Shown here: positions 35,157-43,321 of the stretch, in pieces
Layout of the letters: each line of letters starts with the position of its first letter
Numbering within the stretch: the stretch's first letter is position 1
From: Rhodobacterales bacterium HKCCA1288
GTDB lineage: Bacteria > Pseudomonadota > Alphaproteobacteria > Rhodobacterales > Rhodobacteraceae
Direction of reading: 5' to 3'
NCBI GenBank assembly: GCA_015693905.1
Contig: CP065161.1
Span: 2,277,001-2,341,000 of the forward strand
Length of the DNA stretch: 64,000 nt
Position numbers and translations under genes: made by a program
The notes under the pieces: generated by a model
What the model was told of the DNA's origin: nothing
Seen by the model: the letters and a program-made list of their open reading frames with translations, nothing else
Database searches by the model: none

Positions 35157-36515
35157 ATGACACAGAACCCACCAAATCTTCGCCCAGATCTTGCCCGTGC
35201 GCGCGTAGAGGAGACGATCCGCGAGGGTCAGCCCAAAATCGGGATGGTCTCGCTTGGCTGCCCCAAGGCGCTTGTGGATAGTGAGCGGATCCTGACCCGA
35301 CTGCGCGCCGAAGGCTATGGGATCAGCGCCGATTATAGCGGTGCCGATGCTGTCATTGTGAACACCTGCGGCTTTCTCGACAGCGCCAAGGCCGAAAGTT
35401 TGGACGCGATTGGCGAGGCGCTGCGCGAAAATGGGCGCGTGATCGTGACGGGCTGTTTGGGGGCCGAGCCTGACTATATCACAGGTGCGCATCCGCGTGT
35501 TCTGGCCGTAACGGGCCCACACCAATATGAGCAGGTCTTGGATGCGGTGCATGCCGCCGTGCCACCCGCGCCTGATCCGTTTGTCGATCTATTGCCAAGT
35601 TCAGGCGTAAGCCTAACGCCCCGTCATTACAGCTATCTCAAGATTTCCGAGGGCTGCAATCACAAGTGCAAGTTTTGCATCATCCCCGATATGCGGGGCC
35701 GCCTGCAAAGCCGTCCCGCAAAGGCCGTGTTGCGTGAGGCAGAAAAACTGGTTGAGGCAGGGGTGAAGGAACTTCTGGTCATCAGTCAGGACACCTCGGC
35801 CTATGGCACGGATTGGGCTGGTCGGGATGAGAAATTCCCAATCCTTCCTTTGGCGCGCGATTTGGGCCAACTAGGCGCGTGGGTGCGGTTGCATTACGTC
35901 TACCCCTATCCGCATGTGCGGGAGTTGATCCCTTTGATGGCCGAAGGGTTGGTTCTGCCTTATCTGGATATCCCATTCCAACATGCCCATCGCGATACGT
36001 TGCAACGTATGGCCCGCCCTGCGGCATCAAGTAAAACCTTAGACGAAATCGCGGCTTGGCGTGCGGACTGCCCTGAGATCACCCTGCGCTCAACCTTTAT
36101 CGTGGGGTATCCGGGCGAAACAGAGGCCGAATTCCAGACCCTGCTTGATTGGTTGGATGAGGCGCAGCTCGATCGGGTCGGCTGTTTCACCTACGAAAAT
36201 GTTGCGGGTGCGCGGTCAAATGATTTGCCAGGCCATGTGCCGCAAGAGGTCAAGGACGAGCGTTTTGCGCGCTTTATGGAAAAGGCGCAGAGTATTTCCG
36301 AGGCGAAATTGGCCGCCAAAATTGGCACGCGTCTTGAGGTGATCGTGGATGAGGTGGACGATGAAGGGGCCACCTGCCGCACCAAATCAGACGCGCCAGA
36401 GATTGATGGCAATCTCTTTATCGATGAAGGGTTCCAAGATCTCAAAGCGGGCGACATCGTGACTGTGACAGTTGATGAGGCCAGTGAATATGATCTTTGG
36501 GGTCAGATCGCCTGA
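35157..36515 (+). CDS. rimO: Ribosomal protein S12 methylthiotransferase
   Basis: A 452-residue radical SAM enzyme. The N-terminal UPF0004 part has [18 protein letters not shown] and NTCGFLDSA; the radical SAM cluster motif CNHKCKFC has Cys 167, 171 and 174; a TRAM domain closes the protein. RimO adds a methylthio group to Asp of ribosomal protein S12. The ATG at 35157 (MTQNPP) fits; GTG 35109 and ATG 35127 are alternatives. A 202-aa frame on the opposite strand over this start is a shadow. Confidence 0.93.
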   Translation: MTQNPPNLRPDLARARVEETIREGQPKIGMVSLGCPKALVDSERILTRLRAEGYGISADYSGADAVIVNTCGFLDSAKAESLDAIGEALRENGRVIVTGCLGAEPDYITGAHPRVLAVTGPHQYEQVLDAVHAAVPPAPDPFVDLLPSSGVSLTPRHYSYLKISEGCNHKCKFCIIPDMRGRLQSRPAKAVLREAEKLVEAGVKELLVISQDTSAYGTDWAGRDEKFPILPLARDLGQLGAWVRLHYVYPYPHVRELIPLMAEGLVLPYLDIPFQHAHRDTLQRMARPAASSKTLDEIAAWRADCPEITLRSTFIVGYPGETEAEFQTLLDWLDEAQLDRVGCFTYENVAGARSNDLPGHVPQEVKDERFARFMEKAQSISEAKLAAKIGTRLEVIVDEVDDEGATCRTKSDAPEIDGNLFIDEGFQDLKAGDIVTVTVDEASEYDLWGQIA

Positions 36516-36524
36516 CCCCCACCC

Positions 36525-37238
36525 TTAGCGCAAGCTTGCCATCGTATCCCGCACGATTTGAATGCGGTTTGCATTGGGCGGGTGCGTTCCAAGAAAGGTT
36601 TCGCCCGGATCAGGCAGGCGGGTGAAATATTGCGCGCCACGCTCGGGATCAAACCCTGCGCGATAGGCGATGACAGTGCCCAAAGCATCGGCTTGTAATT
36701 CGTGATCTTGGCTAAAACGGCGCGCGCCCACTGTGGCGCCAATATCGGCCGCATTTTGCACCATAGAGGCATCGCCACCCGCAATCCCTGCAAGCACGCC
36801 GAAAATTAACGCCCCCCCTTGGGCAGAGGCCCGTTGGCGGGGAATATGGCGGGCGATGTGATGCGCAGCCTCATGACCCATCACAAAGGCCAATTCGTCA
36901 ATATTGCGCGCATCTTCAATCAGGCCAATCGTAAAGACCAGATATGGGTTGCCCGCATTGTCCAAGGTTTGAAACGCGTTGATGCCTGCATTTCTGTCAC
37001 GCTCAATCGCAATGGTGAAATTACAGTTTTGATCTGGTGTTTCTTGACGGCAAATATCTTCGGCAATGGGTTCGACCTTGGCGACCACTGTGCGGAAATT
37101 ATTCATTGCCACATCTGGGGCCAGTTTGGGCAGATTATCGCTGCTGGCCGTGCTTGTAGGTGCGCCGCTTGGTGGGGGGCTTGCCACCTGACACGCGGCA
37201 AGGAATGCAAGCATCGGCAAAATCAGAATTGCACGCAT
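36525..37238 (-). CDS. M48-family metallopeptidase lipoprotein
   Basis: A 237-residue lipoprotein (lipobox LAAC, Cys16) with a zinc peptidase site: HEAAHHIARH gives two zinc His and the Glu base, and HELQADALG gives the third ligand Glu. The C-terminus has TFLGTHPPNANRI. It resembles short BepA/LoiP-type outer-membrane-assembly peptidases but lacks the TPR part of BepA. ATG 37238 is chosen so that the signal peptide starts normally; the open frame extends to 37316. Divergent from the 79-aa hypothetical gene. Confidence 0.85.
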   Translation of the reverse strand: MRAILILPMLAFLAACQVASPPPSGAPTSTASSDNLPKLAPDVAMNNFRTVVAKVEPIAEDICRQETPDQNCNFTIAIERDRNAGINAFQTLDNAGNPYLVFTIGLIEDARNIDELAFVMGHEAAHHIARHIPRQRASAQGGALIFGVLAGIAGGDASMVQNAADIGATVGARRFSQDHELQADALGTVIAYRAGFDPERGAQYFTRLPDPGETFLGTHPPNANRIQIVRDTMASLR

Positions 37239-37287
37239 CAGAACCAAATACCTTTTTGTTGAGGCCAACCCTATTTTGCAGCCCATT

Positions 37288-37301
37288 TTGAGATATCTCA
37301 A
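37288..37301. promoter_or_regulatory. 14-bp perfect palindrome between divergent genes
   Basis: TTGAGATATCTCAA is a perfect palindrome midway between the M48 peptidase gene and the 79-aa gene. A site for a dimeric regulator is possible; I cannot name one. Confidence 0.3.
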
Positions 37302-37327
37302 TCGAATTCTCATCACGAGAGGATCAC

Positions 37328-37357
37328 ATGATTGCCAAGAGGGAAATTCCCGCCTAG
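37328..37357 (+). CDS. Possible 9-residue leader peptide
   Basis: ATG at 37328 has a better ribosome-binding site (GAGAGG at six bases) than the gene behind it and encodes MIAKREIPA before TAG. It ends nine bases before the ATG of the 79-aa gene, which has no site of its own. GATCAC (37322-37327) and GTGATC (37359-37364) pair around it, with GGGAA-A-TTCCC nested at 37341-37351. Translational coupling is a reasonable reading, not proven. Confidence 0.3.
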   Translation: MIAKREIPA

Positions 37358-37366
37358 CGTGATCTT

Positions 37367-37606
37367 ATGTTTAGCATTGAGCATGATTTTGACGCCACAG
37401 TTGTGACCTTGATGGATGAGGGGGAAAGCCCTCTCCAAGAGGATGTCGTGCTGACGGCTTTTGAAGAGGTCGTTCAGGTTGAACAATATGACCCGCGCAG
37501 TGATAGCATTCAGAAAATCTCAATCTCTATGGCGCAGTTGCGCGAGTTGGCGGCAGCGCTGAACTTGCCAGAAGGGGTGTATCGGATTGATCGCCCGACC
37601 CGCTAA
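37367..37606 (+). CDS. Small hypothetical acidic protein
   Basis: A 79-residue protein (MFSIEHDFDATVVTLMDEGE...) with a strongly acidic first half and an amphipathic helix MAQLRELAAALNLPEG near the end. No signal peptide or membrane segment. I do not recognise a family; the form suggests a small cytosolic alpha/beta protein. It is followed after 9 bp by the DMT transporter gene. The start lacks a ribosome-binding site but a short ORF with a good one ends just upstream. Confidence 0.65.
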   Translation: MFSIEHDFDATVVTLMDEGESPLQEDVVLTAFEEVVQVEQYDPRSDSIQKISISMAQLRELAAALNLPEGVYRIDRPTR

Positions 37607-37615
37607 GGCCCCTCA

Positions 37616-38494
37616 ATGATCCCTGACACATCCCATCACGCGGCCAATTTGCGCGGCAGTTTGTTCATGGTTTTGGCAATGCTTGCCTTTACCCTTGAGG
37701 ATGTCTTTATCAAGGCGGCAGCGGCGCATATCCCCTTGGGCCAAGTTATGGTGACCTTTGGGCTTGGTGGGCTGTTGGCCTTTGTGGTCATGGCGCGCCT
37801 TCGGGGCGAGGTGATCTTGCACCCTCAGGCCTTTGGTCGCGCCATGGCGTGGCGTGCTTTGTTCGAAATCACGGGTCGGGTATGTTACACGGTCGCGATT
37901 GCCTTAACGCCCCTGTCCTCGGCCAGTGCGATTTTGCAAGCCACGCCTTTGGTGGTGGCGGCAGGGGCGGTGATGGTGTTTCGCGAAACCGTGGGCTGGC
38001 GGCAATGGGCGGCGATTGGCGCAGGGTTTGTTGGGGTGCTATTAATCCTACGGCCTGGGCTGGACGCGTTTGAACCGCTGTCCCTCTTCGCGGTCTTGGG
38101 CATGATCGGCTTTGCTGGCCGTGATCTGGCGACACGCGCCGCACCAAAGAGCATGACAACGGCGCAGCTTGGCGTTTACGGGTTTATCATGCTGAGCATC
38201 GCAGGTGGTATCGTTTGGGGTTATCAGGGCGGCGTGGCCCCACTGGGCGCGGGCGGCATGGTGCTGACAGGGCCTGCCATCTTATTTGGCGTTGCCGCCT
38301 ATATGTGCCTGACTATGGCCATGCGAACAGGGCAAATTGCCGTTATTGCCCCATTTCGGTATACTCGTTTGGTTTTTGCGATGATCTTGGCCGTGGCCGT
38401 GTTTGGCGAACGCCCCGATGCCCAGACCTTGATTGGCAGTTTGATTATTGTTGCCTCGGGCCTTTATACGGTTTGGCAAAGCCGCAGGGTTTAG
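37616..38494 (+). CDS. DMT-superfamily (EamA) transporter
   Basis: A 292-residue inner-membrane protein with ten hydrophobic segments in two EamA repeats: first repeat MVLAMLAFTLEDVFIKAA to LILRPG, second from FAVLGMIGFAGRDLATR to ASGLYTVWQ. Typical features are ITGRVCYTVAIALTPLSSA and FRYTRLVFAMILAVAVFGE. The family exports or takes up amino acids, nucleotides or other small metabolites; substrate unknown. Its tail overlaps the convergent DUF167 gene by 4 bp. Confidence 0.85.
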   Translation: MIPDTSHHAANLRGSLFMVLAMLAFTLEDVFIKAAAAHIPLGQVMVTFGLGGLLAFVVMARLRGEVILHPQAFGRAMAWRALFEITGRVCYTVAIALTPLSSASAILQATPLVVAAGAVMVFRETVGWRQWAAIGAGFVGVLLILRPGLDAFEPLSLFAVLGMIGFAGRDLATRAAPKSMTTAQLGVYGFIMLSIAGGIVWGYQGGVAPLGAGGMVLTGPAILFGVAAYMCLTMAMRTGQIAVIAPFRYTRLVFAMILAVAVFGERPDAQTLIGSLIIVASGLYTVWQSRRV

Positions 38495-38757
38495 CCCATA
38501 TTCACGCCAACCACTTTGTTCCGATCCGTCTCGCCGCGTATCAGCGTCAGGCATGAGGGCGCGATCCCGATTGCCTGAGCCAAGAGTTTGAGAACGGCAC
38601 GATTTGCTTTGCCGCTATCGGGTGCTTGGGTCACATAGACCCGCAACAGGTCTTCTTCGACCACGATACGGTTCTGCGCGGCTTTTGGGGTGACGCGTAA
38701 ATTTAGCCGTATACCGGTCTGCGCATAGGCGCTGAGGTCGGGTAGGGATTTGCGCAA
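38491..38757 (-). CDS. DUF167/YggU-family protein
   Basis: An 88-residue protein of the DUF167 family: RLNLRVTPKAAQNRIVV, the central VTQAPDSGKANRAVLKLLA and the end LIRGETDRNKVVGV are all present. Function unknown; the fold is small alpha/beta. I choose the TTG at 38757 since GAGAGG lies six bases upstream; a GTG at 38796 is an alternative without a site. Confidence 0.8.
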   Translation of the reverse strand: MRKSLPDLSAYAQTGIRLNLRVTPKAAQNRIVVEEDLLRVYVTQAPDSGKANRAVLKLLAQAIGIAPSCLTLIRGETDRNKVVGVNMG

Positions 38758-38855
38758 GGGGGGCCTCTCAAAAGCCAATGAGCTGCAAACTTGCACTCTG
38801 TCTCCTAGGGTGCAAGATGCGCGCGGTGGATTTGGTGATGAGGAAAGGTTTGATC

Positions 38856-39968
38856 ATGGCAACAGGGTTTTTCTGGGATGAGCGCTGCTTTTGGCATTCG
38901 GGTGGCAATTATGCCTTTCTCGCCCCTGTGGGCGGATTGGTTCAACCTCTTGCCGCAGGCGGCCTGCCCGAAAATCCTGAAACGAAGCGGCGCTTGAAAA
39001 ACCTTCTTGAGATCACGGGACTGTGGTCTGAACTTGCGCCTCGCCACGCGGATCCTGCAACCGAAGAAGATATTTTGCGCATTCATCCCGAAACCTATTT
39101 GCGCCAGTTTCAAGATATTTCAGCGCAGGGTGGGGGCGAGTTGGGGTTGCGCACACCTTTCGGCCCCGATGGGTTCGAGATTGCAGCCCTGTCTGCGGGT
39201 TTGGCCAAATCAGCCCTGTTTGCCGTGCTAGAGGGGGATTTGGAGAATGCCTATGCGCTGTCTCGTCCGCCAGGGCATCACTGCTTGCCTGATTTTCCCA
39301 ATGGGTTTTGCCTCCTTGCCAATATCGCCATCGCGATTGAGGCCGCGCGGGCCGAAGGGCTGGCCACGAAATTTGCCGTGATTGACTGGGATGTGCATCA
39401 CGGCAATGGAACTGAGGCGATTTTCTATGATCGTGATGATGTTCTGACCATCTCCCTTCACCAAGATCGCAATTATCCCCGCGATAGCGGTGCGTTTGAG
39501 GATCGTGGATCGGGTGCTGGGGCAGGGTTTAACCTCAATATCCCGCTGCCCCCCGGGGGCGGGCATAATGCCTATCTTGAGGCGATGGAGCGTTTGGTGA
39601 TCCCCGAATTGGAACGCTTTGCGCCTGAAGTGATTATCATCGCTTGTGGGTTTGACGCGTCAGGTGTTGATCCTTTGGGGCGAATGATGGCAGGCAGCCA
39701 CACGTTCCGTGCGATGGCAGAACAGGTGCGGGACGCGGCTGACGCGCTGTGCGAGGGTCGCCTCGTGATGGTGCATGAAGGCGGTTATTCCGAATTGCAC
39801 GTGCCGTTCTGCGCCCATGCGGTTCTGGAGGTTATGAGCGGCAGTCGCATCACCGCCCCTGATCCTTTGTCAGAACGGATCACCGCACAGCAACCCGATG
39901 TGCGGTTTGATGCATTTGTGAGCGAATGGATCGCCGAGATGGAAGCAAGCCTTTCTGATATGCGCTAA
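38856..39968 (+). CDS. HDAC-fold amidohydrolase (class II deacetylase family)
   Basis: A 370-residue zinc hydrolase of the arginase/deacetylase fold. Motifs: SRPPGHHCLPDFPNGFC (catalytic His pair), WDVHHGNGTEAIFYDRDDV (zinc Asp and His), CGFDASGVDPLGRM (second zinc Asp) and MVHEGGYSELHVPF (transition-state Tyr region). Bacterial members act on acetylpolyamines or other acylated amines. ATG 38856 is preceded by AGGAAAGG. Followed by the scoAB promoter region. Confidence 0.85.
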   Translation: MATGFFWDERCFWHSGGNYAFLAPVGGLVQPLAAGGLPENPETKRRLKNLLEITGLWSELAPRHADPATEEDILRIHPETYLRQFQDISAQGGGELGLRTPFGPDGFEIAALSAGLAKSALFAVLEGDLENAYALSRPPGHHCLPDFPNGFCLLANIAIAIEAARAEGLATKFAVIDWDVHHGNGTEAIFYDRDDVLTISLHQDRNYPRDSGAFEDRGSGAGAGFNLNIPLPPGGGHNAYLEAMERLVIPELERFAPEVIIIACGFDASGVDPLGRMMAGSHTFRAMAEQVRDAADALCEGRLVMVHEGGYSELHVPFCAHAVLEVMSGSRITAPDPLSERITAQQPDVRFDAFVSEWIAEMEASLSDMR

Positions 39969-39970
39969 CA

Positions 39971-40034
39971 GACCCGCAAACTGATATTTGCTGCATTGCA
40001 GCACGTTGACACCGCGCAGGTTGCGGGTCAATTT
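39971..40034 (+). promoter_or_regulatory. scoAB promoter with candidate PhaR operator
   Basis: CTGC-ATT-GCAG at 39991-40001 fits the CTGC-N3-GCAG site I recall for the polyhydroxybutyrate regulator PhaR of Paracoccus/Rhodobacter. A consensus -35 TTGACA follows at 40006-40011 with a poor -10 (CAATTT) at 40029-40034. The whole is framed by GACCCGCAA (39971-39979) and TTGCGGGTC (40021-40029), a 9-bp inverted repeat. Confidence 0.4.
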
Positions 40035-40068
40035 GCCACAAATCTTTTTGGAAAAAGGGTGAGACCCG

Positions 40069-40773
40069 ATGAAGAAAATCTATGGCTCTGCTGCTGAGGC
40101 TTTGGATGGCCTTTTGCAGGATGGAATGCTGATCGCGGCAGGCGGCTTTGGCCTCTGCGGGATTCCTGAATTGCTGATTGATGGCATCGTGGACAGCGGT
40201 GTTAAAGATTTGACCGTGGCCTCCAACAACGCGGGCGTTGATGATTTTGGTTTGGGCAAACTTCTGGCCACACGCCAGATCAAAAAGATGATGTCTTCTT
40301 ATGTGGGCGAGAACGCAGAATTCATGCGCCAATATCTGGCGGGTGAATTGGAACTGGAATTCAACCCCCAAGGCACTTTGGCCGAGCGGATGCGCGCAGG
40401 GGGGGCAGGCATTCCGGGGTTCTACACCAAGACAGGTGTGGGCACAGTGATTGCCGAAGGCAAAGACCACAAAGATTTTAACGGCGAAACCTATATCCTT
40501 GAGGAAGGGATCTTTGCGGACATCTCTATCGTCAAAGCGTGGAAGGCTGATGAAACGGGCAATGCGATTTTCCGTAAGACCGCGCGGAACTTCAATGTGC
40601 CTGCTGCGACCTGTGGCAAGGTTTGCATCATGGAGGTCGAAGAAATCGTGCCCGCGGGCAGCCTAGACCCTGATCATATCCATTTGCCTGGAATTTTCGT
40701 GCATCGCTTGATCAAGGGGCAGCATGAGAAACGAATTGAACAGCGCACTGTGCGCCAGCGTGAGGAGGCCTAA
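40069..40773 (+). CDS. scoA: 3-oxoacid CoA-transferase subunit A
   Basis: A 234-residue alpha subunit of a family I CoA transferase. [14 protein letters not shown] is the family signature near the N-terminus; [21 protein letters not shown] and the basic end follow. With ScoB it exchanges CoA between succinyl-CoA and acetoacetate, feeding ketone bodies or PHB-derived acetoacetate into central metabolism. AGGGTGAG precedes the ATG; scoB begins 3 bp after its stop. Confidence 0.92.
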   Translation: MKKIYGSAAEALDGLLQDGMLIAAGGFGLCGIPELLIDGIVDSGVKDLTVASNNAGVDDFGLGKLLATRQIKKMMSSYVGENAEFMRQYLAGELELEFNPQGTLAERMRAGGAGIPGFYTKTGVGTVIAEGKDHKDFNGETYILEEGIFADISIVKAWKADETGNAIFRKTARNFNVPAATCGKVCIMEVEEIVPAGSLDPDHIHLPGIFVHRLIKGQHEKRIEQRTVRQREEA

Positions 40774-40776
40774 TCC

Positions 40777-41403
40777 ATGCCATGGGATCGCAATCAAATG
40801 GCCGCCCGCGCGGCACAAGAACTTGAAGACGGGATGTATGTGAACCTTGGCATCGGGATTCCGACCCTCGTGTCAAATTATATTCCAGAAGGCATGACCG
40901 TGACCTTGCAATCCGAAAACGGAATGCTTGGCATGGGGCCTTTCCCCTATGAGGGCGAGGAAGATCCAGACCTGATCAATGCAGGTAAGCAGACGATCAC
41001 TGAATTGCCCCATACCGCCTATTTTGACAGCGCGACATCATTTGCGATGATCCGTGGCGGCAAGATTGCGATGGCAATTTTGGGCGCGATGGAAGTGTCT
41101 GAGACGGGCGATCTTGCCAATTGGATGATCCCTGGCAAATTGGTCAAAGGGATGGGTGGCGCGATGGACTTGGTCGCAGGCGTGCGCCGTGTTGTGGTTG
41201 TGATGGATCACACCAATAAGCATGGGGAAAGCAAGGTTTTGAAATCTTGCACCTTGCCGCTGACAGGAACGGGCGTTGTGCATCGTATCATCACCAATTT
41301 GGGCGTTCTGGATGTGGTCGAAGGCGGCCTCAAGATCGTTCAACTGGCCGATGGTGTCACCGAAGCTGAACTGCGCGCGGCAACAGAGGCGCATATTGTC
41401 TGA
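40777..41403 (+). CDS. scoB: 3-oxoacid CoA-transferase subunit B
   Basis: A 208-residue beta subunit carrying the catalytic Glu in [28 protein letters not shown] and [19 protein letters not shown] are further family segments. Its ribosome-binding site GAGGAGG lies inside the end of scoA, so the two subunits are co-translated. It ends 4 bp before the convergent transglycosylase gene. Confidence 0.93.
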   Translation: MPWDRNQMAARAAQELEDGMYVNLGIGIPTLVSNYIPEGMTVTLQSENGMLGMGPFPYEGEEDPDLINAGKQTITELPHTAYFDSATSFAMIRGGKIAMAILGAMEVSETGDLANWMIPGKLVKGMGGAMDLVAGVRRVVVVMDHTNKHGESKVLKSCTLPLTGTGVVHRIITNLGVLDVVEGGLKIVQLADGVTEAELRAATEAHIV

Positions 41404-41406
41404 CCC

Positions 41407-42225
41407 TTAGGGTTGCATGGTTGCAAAAACGCAGCCATCCGAAATCAACTCAGGTGGCGTGATGCATAACAGCCGTGCCACCTGCCACGCCTCAGCCACT
41501 TTTGGCACATAGGCACGGGTCTCGGCAAAGTTTGGCACGCCACCCGCCGTATCCACTGCCCCTTCTCCCGCATTATAGGCCGCGATGACCAAAAGCGGGT
41601 CACGGGCGAAGCGCCCCATTAGAAAATCCAGATAGGCCACGCCGCCGCGAATGTTTTGCGCGGGGTCAAAGGGATCATCTACGTTAAAGCGCGCCGCTGT
41701 ATCAGGGATTAATTGCATCACCCCTTGGGCGCCTGCGCGGCTTTGGGCATCTGCGACCCCAGCCGACTCCACCGCCAAAATGGCTAAGGCGAGAGCAGGG
41801 GATACCTGCGTTTCGATTGTCTCGCGCAGGATCACTGCGCCATAGCGGCGCGCCAGATCACCCATGCCCGCAGCGTTATATCCGTGTTGCCTATCAGGTG
41901 CGTTGGCGATCACATTCAGCGCGGCCTCAAATCTTGGCACCCCGCCCGTAAGCCCATCGGGGATATCTGCCCAGAACCATGCGCTATGGGCCCCGTCATC
42001 ATGCGGGTTTCGCGGCAGGGGGTTCGCCGCAGGCGTGGCGTCTGGGACGGGCGGTGTGATTTGAATAGTGATCCGTGGCCCTTGGTGATTGGCATCCGGC
42101 ACAGTCACCCGGCGAAAGTTAAATTCGGGCCAAGCTGGGGGGTCTGTGGCCTCTTGTGCAGGCAATGCGCTGCCCATGCCCAAGAACAGGCACAGAATCC
42201 CGAGTCGCAAAAATCCCGTTTGCAT
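41407..42225 (-). CDS. Secreted lytic transglycosylase (SLT domain)
   Basis: A 272-residue exported protein: signal peptide MQTGFLRLGILCLFLGMGSA, a Pro-rich linker, then an SLT domain with ALAILAVESAGVADAQSRAG (catalytic Glu), GVMQLIPDTAARFNV and ARDPLLVIAAYNAGEGAVD. It should cut peptidoglycan. Its promoter region is shared with the Flp pilin gene, whose CtrA-like box lies about 100 bp upstream of this ATG; a role in letting the pilus through the cell wall is possible. The open frame continues to 42294 but only the ATG at 42225 gives a normal signal peptide. Confidence 0.85.
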   Translation of the reverse strand: MQTGFLRLGILCLFLGMGSALPAQEATDPPAWPEFNFRRVTVPDANHQGPRITIQITPPVPDATPAANPLPRNPHDDGAHSAWFWADIPDGLTGGVPRFEAALNVIANAPDRQHGYNAAGMGDLARRYGAVILRETIETQVSPALALAILAVESAGVADAQSRAGAQGVMQLIPDTAARFNVDDPFDPAQNIRGGVAYLDFLMGRFARDPLLVIAAYNAGEGAVDTAGGVPNFAETRAYVPKVAEAWQVARLLCITPPELISDGCVFATMQP

Positions 42226-42322
42226 GACTGATATTGCCAATAATTTCGTAACCCAGGTCCATGCTTTGCCGCGTTTCTTCAATAAATCAAGCATTTAGCG
42301 CCAAGCCGAATGCTTTGCGCCA

Positions 42323-42337
42323 TTAACTTACCCTTAA
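42323..42337. promoter_or_regulatory. CtrA box (TTAA-N7-TTAA)
   Basis: TTAA at 42323-42326 and 42334-42337 are seven bases apart, the full spacing of a CtrA site. It lies in the divergent region between the transglycosylase gene and the first pilin gene, 132 bp before the latter. A single TTAAC half-site is at 42449-42453. Confidence 0.5.
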
Positions 42338-42468
42338 GATTTCGCGAGAATTTCCCATCTCCGCCCAATTCCCGCCCTGATCTGGGGGCAAAACAGGCTC
42401 ATCAGCGGGCCAGATAGCCCAAAGGTATCAAGGCAAACATACAGCAAATTAACACTGGAGTGAAAACT

Positions 42469-42654
42469 ATGAACATGATCAAATCTTTCTTCGCATCTGA
42501 ATCTGGCGCAGTCACCGTTGACTGGGTTGTTCTGACTGGCGCAATGGTTGGCGTTGGTATTGCAGCGGCAGCAGCTGTAAGCACAGGCATCACTGGCTTG
42601 ACAGACGATCTCGCAGCCAACCTCGGCGCGCAAGTGACCAACCCGAACGACTAA
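42469..42654 (+). CDS. Flp-type pilin-like small protein
   Basis: A 61-residue protein, MNMIKSFFASESGAVTVDWV..., with a short N-terminal leader, a Gly followed by AVTVDW, and one hydrophobic helix (VVLTGAMVGVGIAAAAAV). Classical Flp prepilins are cut after Gly with Glu at +5 and Tyr at +6; here these are Asp and Trp. Start of the tad cluster, so it is probably the main pilin or a variant. GGAG lies nine bases before the ATG; a GTG at 42460 is less likely. A strong terminator follows. Confidence 0.75.
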   Translation: MNMIKSFFASESGAVTVDWVVLTGAMVGVGIAAAAAVSTGITGLTDDLAANLGAQVTNPND

Positions 42655-42684
42655 TCTCCAAGTCACAGACTTGCACAAGAATTT

Positions 42685-42717
42685 ATAAGGCCGCGCCCCG
42701 ATGGGTCGCGGCCTTAT
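42685..42717 (+). terminator. Rho-independent terminator after first pilin gene
   Basis: An 11-bp G+C-rich stem (42685-42695 with 42707-42717, core AAGGCCGCG/CGCGGCCTT) with an 11-nt loop, followed by a T-rich run (CATTTCATTT). The pilin gene is thus mainly transcribed alone. Confidence 0.8.
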
Positions 42718-42885
42718 CATTTCATTTCCTGCATATTAAAATTTAACATTCATTGTCAGAAACGGGCCCAGAATAAGCGCCGAAGGGTCACGGCTGCGCC
42801 ACGATTGGCGTGGGATTTTAGCTCACCAAACGGCCAGAACGGCGTGCGGTGAACAGACAAATCACACGTAAATTCTGGAGCGCAT

Positions 42886-43263
42886 ATGATGACCAAGATT
42901 AGCGATTTTCTCGCGTCCGAGACGGGTGCGGTCACAGTCGATTGGGTTGTTTTGACGGGGGCGATGGTGGGCACAGGCATTGCCGCAGCAACCGCAATAA
43001 GCAATGGGATTGATGTCATTACGACCGACATTGCCGCCAATCTTAGCACCCAACTTGCAGGCCCCGCCTCGTCTCTCCCGCAAGGGGGCATTGCATCATC
43101 GTCTGAAATGTCGGGTGGCAGCCCGTCTTATTACGGGCCCAGTCACGATGATGATGACGAAGATGACGACTATGATGACACCGATGAGCGGTATTCATAT
43201 CGCGATGACGATGACGATTATGACGATGATGATGACGATCAGGGCGAGGATGATGATGATTAG
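42886..43263 (+). CDS. Second Flp-like protein with Asp-rich C-terminal tail
   Basis: A 125-residue paralogue of the gene before it: residues 7-55 repeat its leader, GAVTVDWVVLTGAMVG core and hydrophobic helix. It then carries a Ser/Gly/Pro linker (60-86) and a tail 88-125 with 25 Asp and 3 Glu in 38 residues, broken by Tyr and Arg. The tail codons are mostly GAT/GAC repeats. A pilin-like anchor showing a polyanion outside could bind Ca2+ or other cations, or be a modified tip or cell-wall protein (inference). GGAG precedes the ATG; its own terminator follows. Confidence 0.75.
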   Translation: MMTKISDFLASETGAVTVDWVVLTGAMVGTGIAAATAISNGIDVITTDIAANLSTQLAGPASSLPQGGIASSSEMSGGSPSYYGPSHDDDDEDDDYDDTDERYSYRDDDDDYDDDDDDQGEDDDD

Positions 43264-43289
43264 GCCGATCTGACCTTGTCCCTCACTCT

Positions 43290-43321
43290 AAAGGCCGCGC
43301 TGATATTTGGCGCGGCCTTTT
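43290..43321 (+). terminator. Rho-independent terminator after Asp-rich gene
   Basis: An 11-bp stem AAAGGCCGCGC (43290-43300) with GCGCGGCCTTT (43310-43320), 9-nt loop, then TTTT. The stem is almost the same as that of the terminator after the first pilin gene, a sign that the two genes arose by duplication including the end. Confidence 0.8.

Noticed and set aside
34944-35552. 202-codon minus-strand frame over the rimO start
   Set aside because: Covers the rimO N-terminus and the AsmA upstream region; product is low-complexity and without ribosome-binding site.
42736-42746. TTAA-N3-TTAA before the Asp-rich gene as a CtrA site
   Set aside because: Spacing is three; at most half-sites.
43147-43262. 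GAT/GAC repeats as a non-coding satellite or CRISPR-like repeat
   Set aside because: They lie in frame in a gene with start site and terminator and encode the acidic tail; no spacer structure.
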